A stretch of 64,000 nucleotides of DNA from an uncultured Oscillospiraceae bacterium. GTDB taxonomy: Bacteria > Bacillota > Clostridia > Oscillospirales > Oscillospiraceae. The stretch is from assembly GCA_934667095.1 (NCBI GenBank), contig CAKULE010000015.1:1-64000 (forward strand). Direction: 5' to 3'. The notes beneath the pieces are model-generated. The model was given only the letters and a program-made list of their open reading frames with translations, was not told where the DNA came from and did not search any database. Below are positions 57,372 through 64,000 of the stretch, piece by piece; position 1 is the stretch's first letter; the number at the start of each line of letters is the position of its first letter. The translations under genes were made by a program, and so were the position numbers.

Positions 57372-59197
57372 CCGAGCAAAAGACCGAGCAGAAGAAAAAG
57401 CTGCCCTTCTTCGGCGTGGGGAAAATGCTGCCCTATTTGAAGAAATACCGGGGCCACATGGGCATCATGGTGGGAGCCGGCCTGCTGACCAGCCTGATCG
57501 ATGTATTCCTGCCCCTGCTCCAGCGGTATGCCCTCAACCACTTTGTTGAGGGCCTCGCCCTGGATACGCTGCCCTATTTCATCGTAATCTACGTGGCTGC
57601 AGTGGCCTTTGCTGCGGTAATGAGCTATATCTCATCCAAGCTGGCCACCTGCATGGAGATGTGGGTGGATCGGGACCTGCGCAACGCCGCCTTCAGCCAT
57701 CTGCAGACCCTGTCCTTTTCCTACTTCAACCAGAACAGCGTGGGCTATATCCACGCCCGGGTCATCAGCGACACCGGCCGGATTGGAATGCTGTTCTCCT
57801 GGAGCCTGATGGAGTGTACCTGGCAGATATCCTATCTGGTCGGCGCCGTCATCGTGATGCTGGCAGTCAACCTAAAGCTGGCCCTGATGGTCATGGTCAT
57901 CCTGCCGCTGATCGTGCTGCTGTTCTCCGTATTCCAGAAAAAGCTGCTCAAGGTCGGCAGGGAGATCCGGGAGGTCAACTCCAAGATCGTCAGCGACTTC
58001 AACGAGGGCATCACCGGAGCCAAGACCGTCAAGACGCTGGTCATAGAGGACGCCATGGAGAAACGCTTCCAGGCCGATACCGGGGAGATGCGGAGAAAAT
58101 CCGTCCACTCATCCCATCTCCAGGGCCTGTTTGCCGCCACCATGAGCCTGGCCTCGTCCCTGGCGCTGGCCATCGTGCTGTGGAAGGGCGGCTACATCGC
58201 CGCCGACGAGGTGGGCACCTTCTCCATGTTCATGTCCTACGCCCAGGGCATGATGGAGCCCGTCCGCTGGATCATCAACGCCATCTCCGACCTTATCACC
58301 ACCCAGGTGAATATCGAGCGCTTCACCCGCCTGATGGAGACCGAGTCCGACGTTACTGACACGCCGAAGGTTATCGCCAAGTACGGCGACAGCTTCGATC
58401 CCAAGCGGGAGAACTGGGAGCCCATCCGCGGCGATATCGAGTTCAAGGATGTGAGCTTCAAATACCCTGACGGCGACGAGTACGTGCTGGAGCACTTCGA
58501 CCTGAAGATCCCCTACGGCACCAATCTGGCCATCGTTGGCGAGACTGGCGCGGGCAAGTCCACGCTGGTAAATCTGGTCTGCCGCTTTTTCGAGCCCACC
58601 TCCGGCCAGGTGCTCATCGACGGGCGGGATGCCCGGGAGCGGTCCCAGTTGTGGCTCCATTCCGCCATCGGCTACGTACTCCAGACGCCCCACCTCTTCT
58701 CCGGTACCATCCGTGAGAATCTGTTGTACGGAAATCCCAACGCCACGGAGGAGCAGATCGCCCGGGCGCTGGAGCTGGTATCGGCCCAGAGCGTGGTGGA
58801 CCATCTGGAGAAGGGGCTGGAGACCGACGTGGGCGAAGGGGGCGACCTGCTCTCCACCGGCGAGAAGCAGCTGATCTCCTTTGCCCGGGCCATTCTGGCC
58901 GACCCCCGTATTTTGGTGCTGGATGAGGCCACTGCCTCGGTGGACACGATGACTGAGCAGAAGATCCAGTCCGCCATCGATACCATCATTCAGGGCCGGA
59001 CCTCCATCGTCATTGCCCACCGGCTGTCCACGGTGAAGAACGCCGACCTCATTCTGGTGGTGCAGGACGGAAGGATCGTGGAACAGGGCCGCCACGCCGA
59101 GCTGCTGAAGGCGAAGGGCTATTACTACCGCCTGTACACCCGGCAGTACGAGGATGAAGCCACCGGCGCACTGCTGGGCGGTCTTGCCGACGCCTGA
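57368..59197 (+). CDS. Heterodimeric ABC exporter, catalytic subunit (second pair)
   Basis: A 609-residue half-transporter with six membrane helices and an ATPase domain: Walker A GETGAGKSTL and Walker B ILVLDEATASVD with the catalytic Glu. The signature reads LSTGEKQLISFA rather than LSGGQ, so the altered signature and the partner's altered Walker B belong to the same degenerate site, as expected in this exporter class. The start overlaps the previous stop (ATGA). A terminator follows. Confidence 0.93.
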   Translation: MTEQKTEQKKKLPFFGVGKMLPYLKKYRGHMGIMVGAGLLTSLIDVFLPLLQRYALNHFVEGLALDTLPYFIVIYVAAVAFAAVMSYISSKLATCMEMWVDRDLRNAAFSHLQTLSFSYFNQNSVGYIHARVISDTGRIGMLFSWSLMECTWQISYLVGAVIVMLAVNLKLALMVMVILPLIVLLFSVFQKKLLKVGREIREVNSKIVSDFNEGITGAKTVKTLVIEDAMEKRFQADTGEMRRKSVHSSHLQGLFAATMSLASSLALAIVLWKGGYIAADEVGTFSMFMSYAQGMMEPVRWIINAISDLITTQVNIERFTRLMETESDVTDTPKVIAKYGDSFDPKRENWEPIRGDIEFKDVSFKYPDGDEYVLEHFDLKIPYGTNLAIVGETGAGKSTLVNLVCRFFEPTSGQVLIDGRDARERSQLWLHSAIGYVLQTPHLFSGTIRENLLYGNPNATEEQIARALELVSAQSVVDHLEKGLETDVGEGGDLLSTGEKQLISFARAILADPRILVLDEATASVDTMTEQKIQSAIDTIIQGRTSIVIAHRLSTVKNADLILVVQDGRIVEQGRHAELLKAKGYYYRLYTRQYEDEATGALLGGLADA

Positions 59198-59214
59198 GCC
59201 TATACTCGACTCTT

Positions 59215-59250
59215 ATCCCCGGACGGCACAGCCGTCCGGGGATGTTTTTT
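59215..59250 (+). terminator. Terminator of the second ABC exporter operon
   Basis: A perfect 13-bp stem (ATCCCCGGACGGC / GCCGTCCGGGGAT) with an ACA loop, followed by GTTTTTT. Confidence 0.95.
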
Positions 59251-59364
59251 ACTCAAGCCAGAACAGGGGAGGGGCAGAGTGCAAAAAAAGCCGGACAGCC
59301 TGCCGCGGAGTTCGTGCACACTAACCAAACTTGGGATTTTGACAGTTTTTTCACGGATACCCTA

Positions 59365-59398
59365 TTGACAAACCATAGTTAGTTATATTAAACTGACT
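59365..59398 (+). promoter_or_regulatory. feo promoter with overlapping palindromic operator
   Basis: A consensus TTGACA lies at 59365-59370 and AT-rich -10-like sequence at 59384-59393. A palindrome with arms AGTTAGTT (59377-59384) and AACTGACT (59391-59398), one mismatch pair, covers the -10 region. The arms resemble those upstream of the DUF2325 gene, suggesting one iron-responsive DtxR/IdeR-like repressor. Confidence 0.6.
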
Positions 59399-59405
59399 TG
59401 AAGTT

Positions 59406-59425
59406 AAGGGGTGTTAACCCCTTTT
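59406..59425 (+). promoter_or_regulatory. Short hairpin in the feoA leader
   Basis: AAGGGGT-GTTA-ACCCCTT forms a 7-bp stem followed by TT. It may act as an attenuator or stabilise the mRNA end. It is too weak to call a terminator. Confidence 0.35.
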
Positions 59426-59470
59426 GCCGGCATTTTCGCTGGAATTATCGGAGGAAAGGATGTGACCTTC

Positions 59471-59686
59471 ATGCTGCCGCTTGCTGTCGCGGATACCGAC
59501 CGGGAGCTTGTGATCCACAAGATCGGCGGAAGTCCCGAGGTGAAGAAGCATCTGGAGGATCTGGGCTTTGTGGCCGGAGGGACGGTCACCGTGGTGTCCG
59601 CTCTGGGCGGAAACATCATCGTCAAGGTCAAGGAGGCCCGGGTGGCCATCAGCGAAGAGATGGCCCGCAGGATCATGGTCAATTGA
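59471..59686 (+). CDS. feoA: FeoA-domain protein (first)
   Basis: A 71-residue SH3-like FeoA protein (MLPLAVADTDRELVIHKIGGSPEVKKHLEDLGFVAGGTVTVVSALGGNIIVKVKEARVAISEEMARRIMV). FeoA proteins assist FeoB in ferrous iron uptake at the cytoplasmic face. The ATG at 59471 follows GGAAAGGA; a GTG at 59462 is an alternative with GGAGG seven bases before it. It is the first gene of the feo operon. Confidence 0.92.
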   Translation: MLPLAVADTDRELVIHKIGGSPEVKKHLEDLGFVAGGTVTVVSALGGNIIVKVKEARVAISEEMARRIMVN

Positions 59687-59714
59687 TATTTTTTGTAGAA
59701 GGAGCGAGAGATAC

Positions 59715-59936
59715 ATGAAGACACTGAAGGAAGTCAAAGTGGGGGAGACCGTCAAGGTCGTCAAGCTCCACGGCGAGGGCCCTGTCAAGCGCCGCATCAT
59801 GGACATGGGTATCACCAAAGGTACCGAGGTCTTTGTCCGCAAGGTCGCCCCGCTGGGCGATCCCATTGAAGTCACTGTCCGGGGCTATGAGTTGAGTCTG
59901 CGCCGGGCGGACACCGAAATGATCGAGGTCGAGTAA
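59715..59936 (+). CDS. feoA: FeoA-domain protein (second)
   Basis: A 73-residue FeoA homologue (MKTLKEVKVGETVKVVKLHGEGPVKRRIMDMGITKGTEVFVRKVAPLGDPIEVTVRGYELSLRRADTEMIEVE), with the RRIMDMGI and GDPIEVTVRGYELSLR segments typical of the core domain. It differs clearly from the first FeoA, so the two are old duplicates rather than recent copies. The ATG follows GAAGGAG. Two FeoA genes before feoB are common in Clostridia. Confidence 0.94.
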   Translation: MKTLKEVKVGETVKVVKLHGEGPVKRRIMDMGITKGTEVFVRKVAPLGDPIEVTVRGYELSLRRADTEMIEVE

Positions 59937-59952
59937 GTTTTGTTTGCAAAAT

Positions 59953-59970
59953 GGTTAAATGTTTTTAACC
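59953..59970 (+). promoter_or_regulatory. Hairpin between feoA and feoB
   Basis: GGTTAAA-TGTT-TTTAACC is a perfect 7-bp stem just before the feoB ribosome site (AGGGAGGAGC). It may tune the ratio of FeoA to FeoB mRNA or be a regulator site. Confidence 0.4.
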
Positions 59971-59991
59971 AGGGAGGAGCAGTAAGTAATT

Positions 59992-62493
59992 ATGGATAAG
60001 CAGATTAAAATTGCCCTTGCGGGCAACCCTAACTGCGGTAAGACAACGCTCTTCAATGCGTTGACCGGCTCCAACCAGTTCGTTGGTAACTGGCCGGGCG
60101 TTACCGTGGAGAAAAAGGAAGGACGGCTGAAGAAGCACGACGACGTGGTCATCATGGACCTGCCCGGCATCTACTCCCTGTCCCCCTACACGCTGGAGGA
60201 GGTCGTTGCCCGTAACTACCTCATCAACGAGCGGCCCGACGCTGTGCTGAACATCATCGATGGCACCAACCTGGAGCGTAACCTCTACCTGACCACTCAG
60301 CTGACCGAGCTGGGTATCCCCGTGGTCATCGCCATCAACATGATGGACGTGGTCCGCAAGAACGGCGACAAGATCAACGTGCCCGAGCTCTCTCGTGAGC
60401 TGGGCTGCGAGGTTATTGAGATCTCCGCACTGAAGGGTGACGGTATTATGGAGGCTGCCGAGGCCGCCGTGGCCGCCGCCAAAGGCACCAAGACCGTCCC
60501 CATGCACACCTTCTCCGGCCCTGTGGAGCATGCCATTGCCCACATCGAGGAGGCTGCGGTACATAACATGCCCGAGGAGCAGCAGCGCTGGTACGCCATC
60601 AAGATCTTCGAGCGCGACGACAAGGTGCTCCAGCAGCTGTCCATCCCCGCCGATGTGATGGCTCACATCGAGACCGACATCAAGGCCGCCGAGACCGAGC
60701 TGGACGACGACTCCGAGAGCATCATCACCAACGAGCGGTACGTTTACATCGCCGAGATCATCAAGAGCTGCTACAAGAAGAAGAGCGTGGGCAAGCTGTC
60801 CACCTCCGACAAGATCGATAAGATCGTCACCAACCGCTGGCTGGGCCTGCCCATCTTCGCGGTGGTCATGTTCCTTGTTTACTACATCGCCATGGTGGCC
60901 GTGGGCGCTCCCGCCACTGACTGGGCCAACGATGGCGTGTTCGGCGATGGCTGGCATCTGCTGGGCATCGGTTCCTCCGCCTACAACGATGTTGCCGACG
61001 AGTACACCGCCGCTTCTCAGGCGGCGCAGGCCTTCACCGGTGTCGAGATCGACACCGAGGCTGAGGACTTCGACGCCGACGCCGTCCTGGAGGAGCTGAA
61101 GAACTTCCAGCCCGAGTCCGACACCGCCACCATTGACGTGGAGGACGAGGAGACTCTGGCTATCAACAAGATGACCGCCTACTATGATGCCATTCCCGAT
61201 GATGCAGACGAGGACTCCTCCGTTGGCATGACCTATCGGGACGCTGTGGTCTACTTCGAGAAGAACGGCTTCGACGAGCCCGATCCCGCCGACTACGGCG
61301 TGTGGGTGCCCGGCGTGCCCGTGCTCATTGGCAACGCTTTGGAGGCCGCCAACGCTGCCGACTGGCTCAACGGTCTGATCCTTGACGGTATTGTGGCCGG
61401 CGTGGGCGCCGTGCTTGGCTTCGTGCCCCAGATGCTGGTTCTGTTCCTGATGCTGGCCTTCCTGGAGGCCTGCGGCTACATGGCCCGTATCGCCTTCGTG
61501 CTGGACCGTATCTTCCGGAAGTTCGGCCTGTCCGGCAAGTCCTTCATCCCCATGCTCATCGGCGTGGGCTGCGGCGTGCCCGGCATTATGGCCTCCCGTA
61601 CCATCGAGAACGAGCGTGACCGCCGTATGACGATCATGACCACCACCTTCATCCCCTGCGGCGCTAAGGTGCCCTTCATTTCCATGGTCGCCGGTGCTCT
61701 GTTCGGTGGTAGCGCACTGGTCTCCACCTCCGCCTACTTCATCGGCATGGCCGCCATCATCATCTCCGGCATCATGCTGAAGAAGACCAAGATGTTCTCC
61801 GGCGAGCCCGCTCCCTTCGTTATGGAGCTGCCCGCGTACCACTGGCCCACCCTGAGCAACGTGCTCCGCTCCATGTGGGAGCGCGGCTGGTCCTTCATCA
61901 AGAAGGCCGGCACCATCATCCTGCTGTCCACCATCCTGGTGTGGTTCACCACCTACTTCGGCTGGGTTGACGGCACCTTCCAGATGCTGGCCGAGGATCA
62001 GATCGACGCCTCCATTCTGGCGCGGATCGGCAGCGTGCTGGCTGTGATCTTCAAGCCTCTTGGCTGGGGCACTTGGCAGGCCGCCGTGGCCTCCCTCACC
62101 GGCCTTGTCGCCAAGGAGAATATCGTCGGTACGCTCGGTATCCTCTACGGCGGTGGTGACCTGAACGTGTATCAGAACATTGCCAACGCCTTCACTGGCA
62201 TCACCGGCTACTCCTTCCTGGTGTTCAACCTGCTGTGCGCCCCCTGCTTCGCGGCTATCGGCGCGATCAAGCGTGAGATGAACAACTCCAAGTGGACTTG
62301 GTTTGCCATCGGCTATCAGTGCGGCTTCGCTTACGCTATTGCTCTGATGATCAACCAGTTCGGCAACCTCTTCACCGGCCACGTGAACGTGATCGGCCTG
62401 ATCTTTGCCATTGCGGTCCTTGTGTTCATGCTCTACATGCTCTTCAAGCCCTACAAGGAGGCTACCAAGCTCAAGACCGCAGTCAAGGCCTGA
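59992..62493 (+). CDS. feoB: Ferrous iron transport GTPase/permease
   Basis: An 833-residue protein: an N-terminal GTPase domain with P-loop GNPNCGKTT (11-19), DLPGIYSLSPYT as G3 and NMMD as G4, a guanine-dissociation-inhibitor helical domain, then the membrane part with two Gate motifs (GYMARIAFVLDRIFRKFGLSGKSFIPMLIGVGCGVPGIMASRTI and the later matching half). Between the first helix and the rest (about 336-435) there is a long, strongly acidic insertion (ELKNFQPESDTATIDVEDEE, DDADEDSS), predicted outside the cell. It imports Fe(II). The ATG follows AGGGAGGAGC. Confidence 0.96.
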   Translation: MDKQIKIALAGNPNCGKTTLFNALTGSNQFVGNWPGVTVEKKEGRLKKHDDVVIMDLPGIYSLSPYTLEEVVARNYLINERPDAVLNIIDGTNLERNLYLTTQLTELGIPVVIAINMMDVVRKNGDKINVPELSRELGCEVIEISALKGDGIMEAAEAAVAAAKGTKTVPMHTFSGPVEHAIAHIEEAAVHNMPEEQQRWYAIKIFERDDKVLQQLSIPADVMAHIETDIKAAETELDDDSESIITNERYVYIAEIIKSCYKKKSVGKLSTSDKIDKIVTNRWLGLPIFAVVMFLVYYIAMVAVGAPATDWANDGVFGDGWHLLGIGSSAYNDVADEYTAASQAAQAFTGVEIDTEAEDFDADAVLEELKNFQPESDTATIDVEDEETLAINKMTAYYDAIPDDADEDSSVGMTYRDAVVYFEKNGFDEPDPADYGVWVPGVPVLIGNALEAANAADWLNGLILDGIVAGVGAVLGFVPQMLVLFLMLAFLEACGYMARIAFVLDRIFRKFGLSGKSFIPMLIGVGCGVPGIMASRTIENERDRRMTIMTTTFIPCGAKVPFISMVAGALFGGSALVSTSAYFIGMAAIIISGIMLKKTKMFSGEPAPFVMELPAYHWPTLSNVLRSMWERGWSFIKKAGTIILLSTILVWFTTYFGWVDGTFQMLAEDQIDASILARIGSVLAVIFKPLGWGTWQAAVASLTGLVAKENIVGTLGILYGGGDLNVYQNIANAFTGITGYSFLVFNLLCAPCFAAIGAIKREMNNSKWTWFAIGYQCGFAYAIALMINQFGNLFTGHVNVIGLIFAIAVLVFMLYMLFKPYKEATKLKTAVKA

Positions 62494-62541
62494 ACCTGAG
62501 CATAGCCCACCTGTCTGATTTGTGAAAGGAGTGAATTTGTT

Positions 62542-62715
62542 ATGCTGTTATGGCTGAAGGAAAATTTGGGAACGATCCTGATTTGTATTGTATTGCTTGC
62601 CATCGTCGTGGCGATCTCCGCCTACCTGATCCGAAGCAAAAAGCAGGGCAAATCCTCCTGCGGCAGCAACTGCGCCCACTGCGCCATGCATGGCCAGTGC
62701 CACAAGGGACAATGA
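62542..62715 (+). CDS. FeoB-associated Cys-rich membrane protein
   Basis: A 57-residue protein: one transmembrane helix (LGTILICIVLLAIVVAISAYLI), a basic stretch, then a Cys/His cluster CGSNCAHCAMHGQC. This is the FeoB-associated family that follows feoB in many Firmicutes and probably binds Fe(II) at the membrane as a FeoC-like accessory. The ATG at 62542 follows AAAGGAG. It is followed by the operon terminator. Confidence 0.9.
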   Translation: MLLWLKENLGTILICIVLLAIVVAISAYLIRSKKQGKSSCGSNCAHCAMHGQCHKGQ

Positions 62716-62739
62716 CACAGGAGTTACCCCCCTCTTGAA

Positions 62740-62783
62740 TCCGCCGGGCGGACTGCAAAAGCGGTCCGCCCGGCGGACTTTTG
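62740..62783 (+). terminator. Terminator of the feo operon
   Basis: A 17-bp GC-rich stem (starting TCCGCCGGGCGGAC and closing GTCCGCCCGGCGGA) with an AAAA loop, followed by CTTTT. Confidence 0.95.
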
Positions 62784-62850
62784 CGTTTTGCGACAGAAAG
62801 CTAAGTATTTTCCGGATAACGGGAAATACTTTTTTAAACGCAAAAAAGTG

Positions 62851-62879
62851 TTGACAAGCTCAGTAGGATATGGTATTCT
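62851..62879 (+). promoter_or_regulatory. Promoter of the DUF2325-DUF3793-flavodoxin unit
   Basis: TTGACA (62851-62856) and TATTCT (62874-62879) with a 17-base spacer. Confidence 0.8.
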
Positions 62880-62886
62880 GAACTTG

Positions 62887-62902
62887 GTTAGAGAAATCTA
62901 AC
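62887..62902. promoter_or_regulatory. Palindromic operator 1 (GTTAGA-N4-TCTAAC)
   Basis: A perfect 6-bp palindrome with a GAAA spacer, seven bases after the -10 element, so over the transcription start. The same GTTAGA/TCTAAC arms recur 34 bases downstream. Confidence 0.65.
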
Positions 62903-62919
62903 TATATTTTTAATGGATT

Positions 62920-62937
62920 AGTTAGATTGATCTAACT
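62920..62937. promoter_or_regulatory. Palindromic operator 2 (AGTTAGAT-TG-ATCTAACT)
   Basis: A perfect 8-bp palindrome with a TG centre, immediately before the ribosome site of the DUF2325 gene. Its AGTTAG half-sites match those of the feo operator, pointing to the same repressor. Confidence 0.65.
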
Positions 62938-62954
62938 GAAAGGGGCGGCACGGA

Positions 62955-63260
62955 ATGAGTATTGTGATCCTTGGTGGAAATGAGTGTATGGAGTGCCGCT
63001 ATCGGGAGCTTTGCGAGTCCTACGGATGCCGGGTGAAGATTTTCACCAAGCCCGCAGGCGGCCTGCGGCGCAAGATGGGCTGTCCCGACCTGATGGTGTT
63101 TTTTACCAACACCATGTCCCACAAGATGGTCCAAGGGGCGCTGAGCGAGGTAAAGGGTCAGCGAACGGTGATCGAGCGCTGCCACACCAGCTCTCTGGCG
63201 GCCCTGAGAGGTATTCTGGAGAGGCACACGGGAAGGGAGGAGGCGGCCTGTGTCGGATGA
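62955..63260 (+). CDS. DUF2325 protein
   Basis: A 101-residue protein of the DUF2325 family (MSIVILGGNECMECRYRELCESYGCRVKIFTKPAGGLRRKMGCPDLMVFFTNTMSHKM...IERCHTSSLAALRGIL). It resembles a small Rossmann-like half and has several Cys (CMEC, CESYGC, GC, RC) that could bind a metal. Function is unknown. It is the first gene behind two palindromic operators and overlaps the next gene by 11 bases. Confidence 0.85.
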   Translation: MSIVILGGNECMECRYRELCESYGCRVKIFTKPAGGLRRKMGCPDLMVFFTNTMSHKMVQGALSEVKGQRTVIERCHTSSLAALRGILERHTGREEAACVG

Positions 63261-63798
63261 ACTGATGGTGCGTCAGTGCGCCCCCACCCTGGCCGGGATC
63301 AAGACCGGAAGTCTGTTCTCCTGTCCCTATGACAGCAGAGAAGCGCTGCTGGCGGAGATCAAAGACCTCAACCGCAGGCTGGTACCCAAGGGCCTCTACC
63401 TGCTGCCCATGCGCTTTGGCCGCCGGGCGATGTTGTACCTCTACCGTCCGGACCGCCTGTCCCATGATCTGACCGACAAGCTGGCAGGGAAAATCCTCGC
63501 CGATGCCGGCTATCAGGGCAAGAGCGCCGGACAGTGTGTTGCCGAGCTGGCCCGCCGTCTGCGCACGCAGGAGCGGTTCCCCCATGAGGTAGGGCTGTTC
63601 CTCAGCTATCCTCCGGAGGACGTGAAGGGTTTTATTGACAATCAGGCGGGCAACTTCAAGTGTGTGGGCCTCTGGAAGGTCTATGGGGACGAAGCGCGGG
63701 CGCGGGCGCTTTTCCGGCGCTATGGCAGGTGTACGGCGGATTACTGCCGGTGCCTGAGCGCGGGCCGCAGGCTGGATGATCTGGCCGTGGCCATGTGA
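63250..63798 (+). CDS. DUF3793 protein
   Basis: A 182-residue cytoplasmic protein of the DUF3793 family. The conserved pattern is visible: the early CAPTLAGIKTGSLFSC, MRFGRRAMLYLYRP, then HEVGLFLSYPPEDVKGFIDNQAGNFKCVGLWKVYGDEARARALFRRYGRCTADYC. Function is unknown; family members are often found next to flavodoxin or iron-transport genes, as here. The start is a GTG at 63250 with GGGAGGAGG upstream, within the end of the DUF2325 gene. It is followed after 27 bases by the flavodoxin gene. Confidence 0.85.
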   Translation: MSDELMVRQCAPTLAGIKTGSLFSCPYDSREALLAEIKDLNRRLVPKGLYLLPMRFGRRAMLYLYRPDRLSHDLTDKLAGKILADAGYQGKSAGQCVAELARRLRTQERFPHEVGLFLSYPPEDVKGFIDNQAGNFKCVGLWKVYGDEARARALFRRYGRCTADYCRCLSAGRRLDDLAVAM

Positions 63799-63825
63799 GA
63801 CATAATTTGAAAGGAAGTCATTAAA

Positions 63826-64000
63826 ATGAGCAAAACTGCAGTGATCTATTGGAGCGGCACCGGCAACACCGAGGCCATGGCCAACGCCGTGCTGGAGGGC
63901 ATGAAGGAGGCCGGGGCCGATGCGGTCCTGCTGACCCCTGATAAGGTGGATGTGAGCATCCTGTCCGACCTGACCGGCGTTGCTATGGGTTGCCCGGCTA
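63826..64000 (+). CDS. Flavodoxin (partial, cut by the window end)
   Basis: The first 58 residues of a flavodoxin. The FMN-phosphate loop WSGTGNTEAMA is at residues 9-19, and the sequence continues with VLLTPDKVDVSILSDLTGVAMGCPA. Flavodoxins replace ferredoxins as electron carriers when iron is scarce, which fits an operon controlled by iron-responsive operators. The ATG follows AAAGGAAG. The C-terminal part lies outside the window. Confidence 0.93.
   Translation, partial: MSKTAVIYWSGTGNTEAMANAVLEGMKEAGADAVLLTPDKVDVSILSDLTGVAMGCPA

Noticed and set aside
59965..62382. A minus-strand open frame of 805 codons
   Set aside because: Antisense to feoB, which is certain. Its composition is typical of the complement of a GC-rich coding frame.

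Overview
The window looks like a chromosomal stretch of a GC-rich gut Clostridium relative (Oscillospiraceae, Flavonifractor/Lawsonibacter-like). This is inferred from gene content and order: a DUF1934 gene directly before argS, a FabK-type fatty acid synthesis operon with acc genes, a FeoA-FeoA-FeoB-Cys-rich cassette, and YesM/YesN-type two-component proteins. No 16S gene or other direct marker is present, so the taxonomy is an inference.

Layout. 1-270: AT-rich foreign-looking DNA (end of a reading frame plus a long hairpin) that abuts and truncates a DUF1700 gene, now a pseudogene. 719-5854: housekeeping genes (ogt, a secreted metallophosphoesterase, murI, DUF1934, argS). 5903-23021: a large sugar/glycoside catabolic island. 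Its left half is an AraC-GH39 fusion divergent from an oxidoreductase-isomerase-oxidoreductase-ROK kinase operon. Its centre is a leftward regulatory operon (YesN-type response regulator, short histidine kinase, catalytically degenerate RbsA-like ABC protein, sugar-binding lipoprotein). Its right half is a rightward operon with an intact sugar ABC ATPase, a permease, an NTF2-like protein, a DUF6379 protein and a TIM-barrel isomerase; the last two resemble the two subunits of C-glycoside deglycosidases. 23185-27906: cysteine desulfurase and IscU-like scaffold, rRNA methyltransferase, M18 aminopeptidase, PPC-domain protein. 27943-30790: proBAC. 31017-33387: MATE transporter divergent from a LysR regulator. 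33483-37509: MarR regulator and a heterodimeric ABC exporter. 37700-43252: a sigma-54 activator and its likely target operon (CitMHS transporter, split AtuA protein, acetoacetate-decarboxylase-like protein) behind a near-consensus -24/-12 promoter. 43312-54548: a 13-gene leftward fatty acid synthesis operon with a divergent TetR gene and a striking nested palindrome between them. 55527-59197: a second heterodimeric ABC exporter. 59471-64000: ferrous iron uptake genes and a DUF2325-DUF3793-flavodoxin unit, both behind palindromic operators of related design.

How the genes work together. The most unusual part is the 12.8-18.2 kb regulatory operon. The kinase has almost no extracellular region, and its neighbour is an ABC ATPase that has lost the Walker B acidic residues, the signature motifs and the second P-loop. 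A plausible reading is that binding protein, degenerate ATPase and kinase together sense a glycoside through the transporter and control the divergent uptake and cleavage genes. The neighbouring AraC-GH39 fusion, with its acid/base glutamate replaced, may be a second sugar sensor built from an enzyme fold. These roles are inferred; only the motifs and gene order are seen directly.
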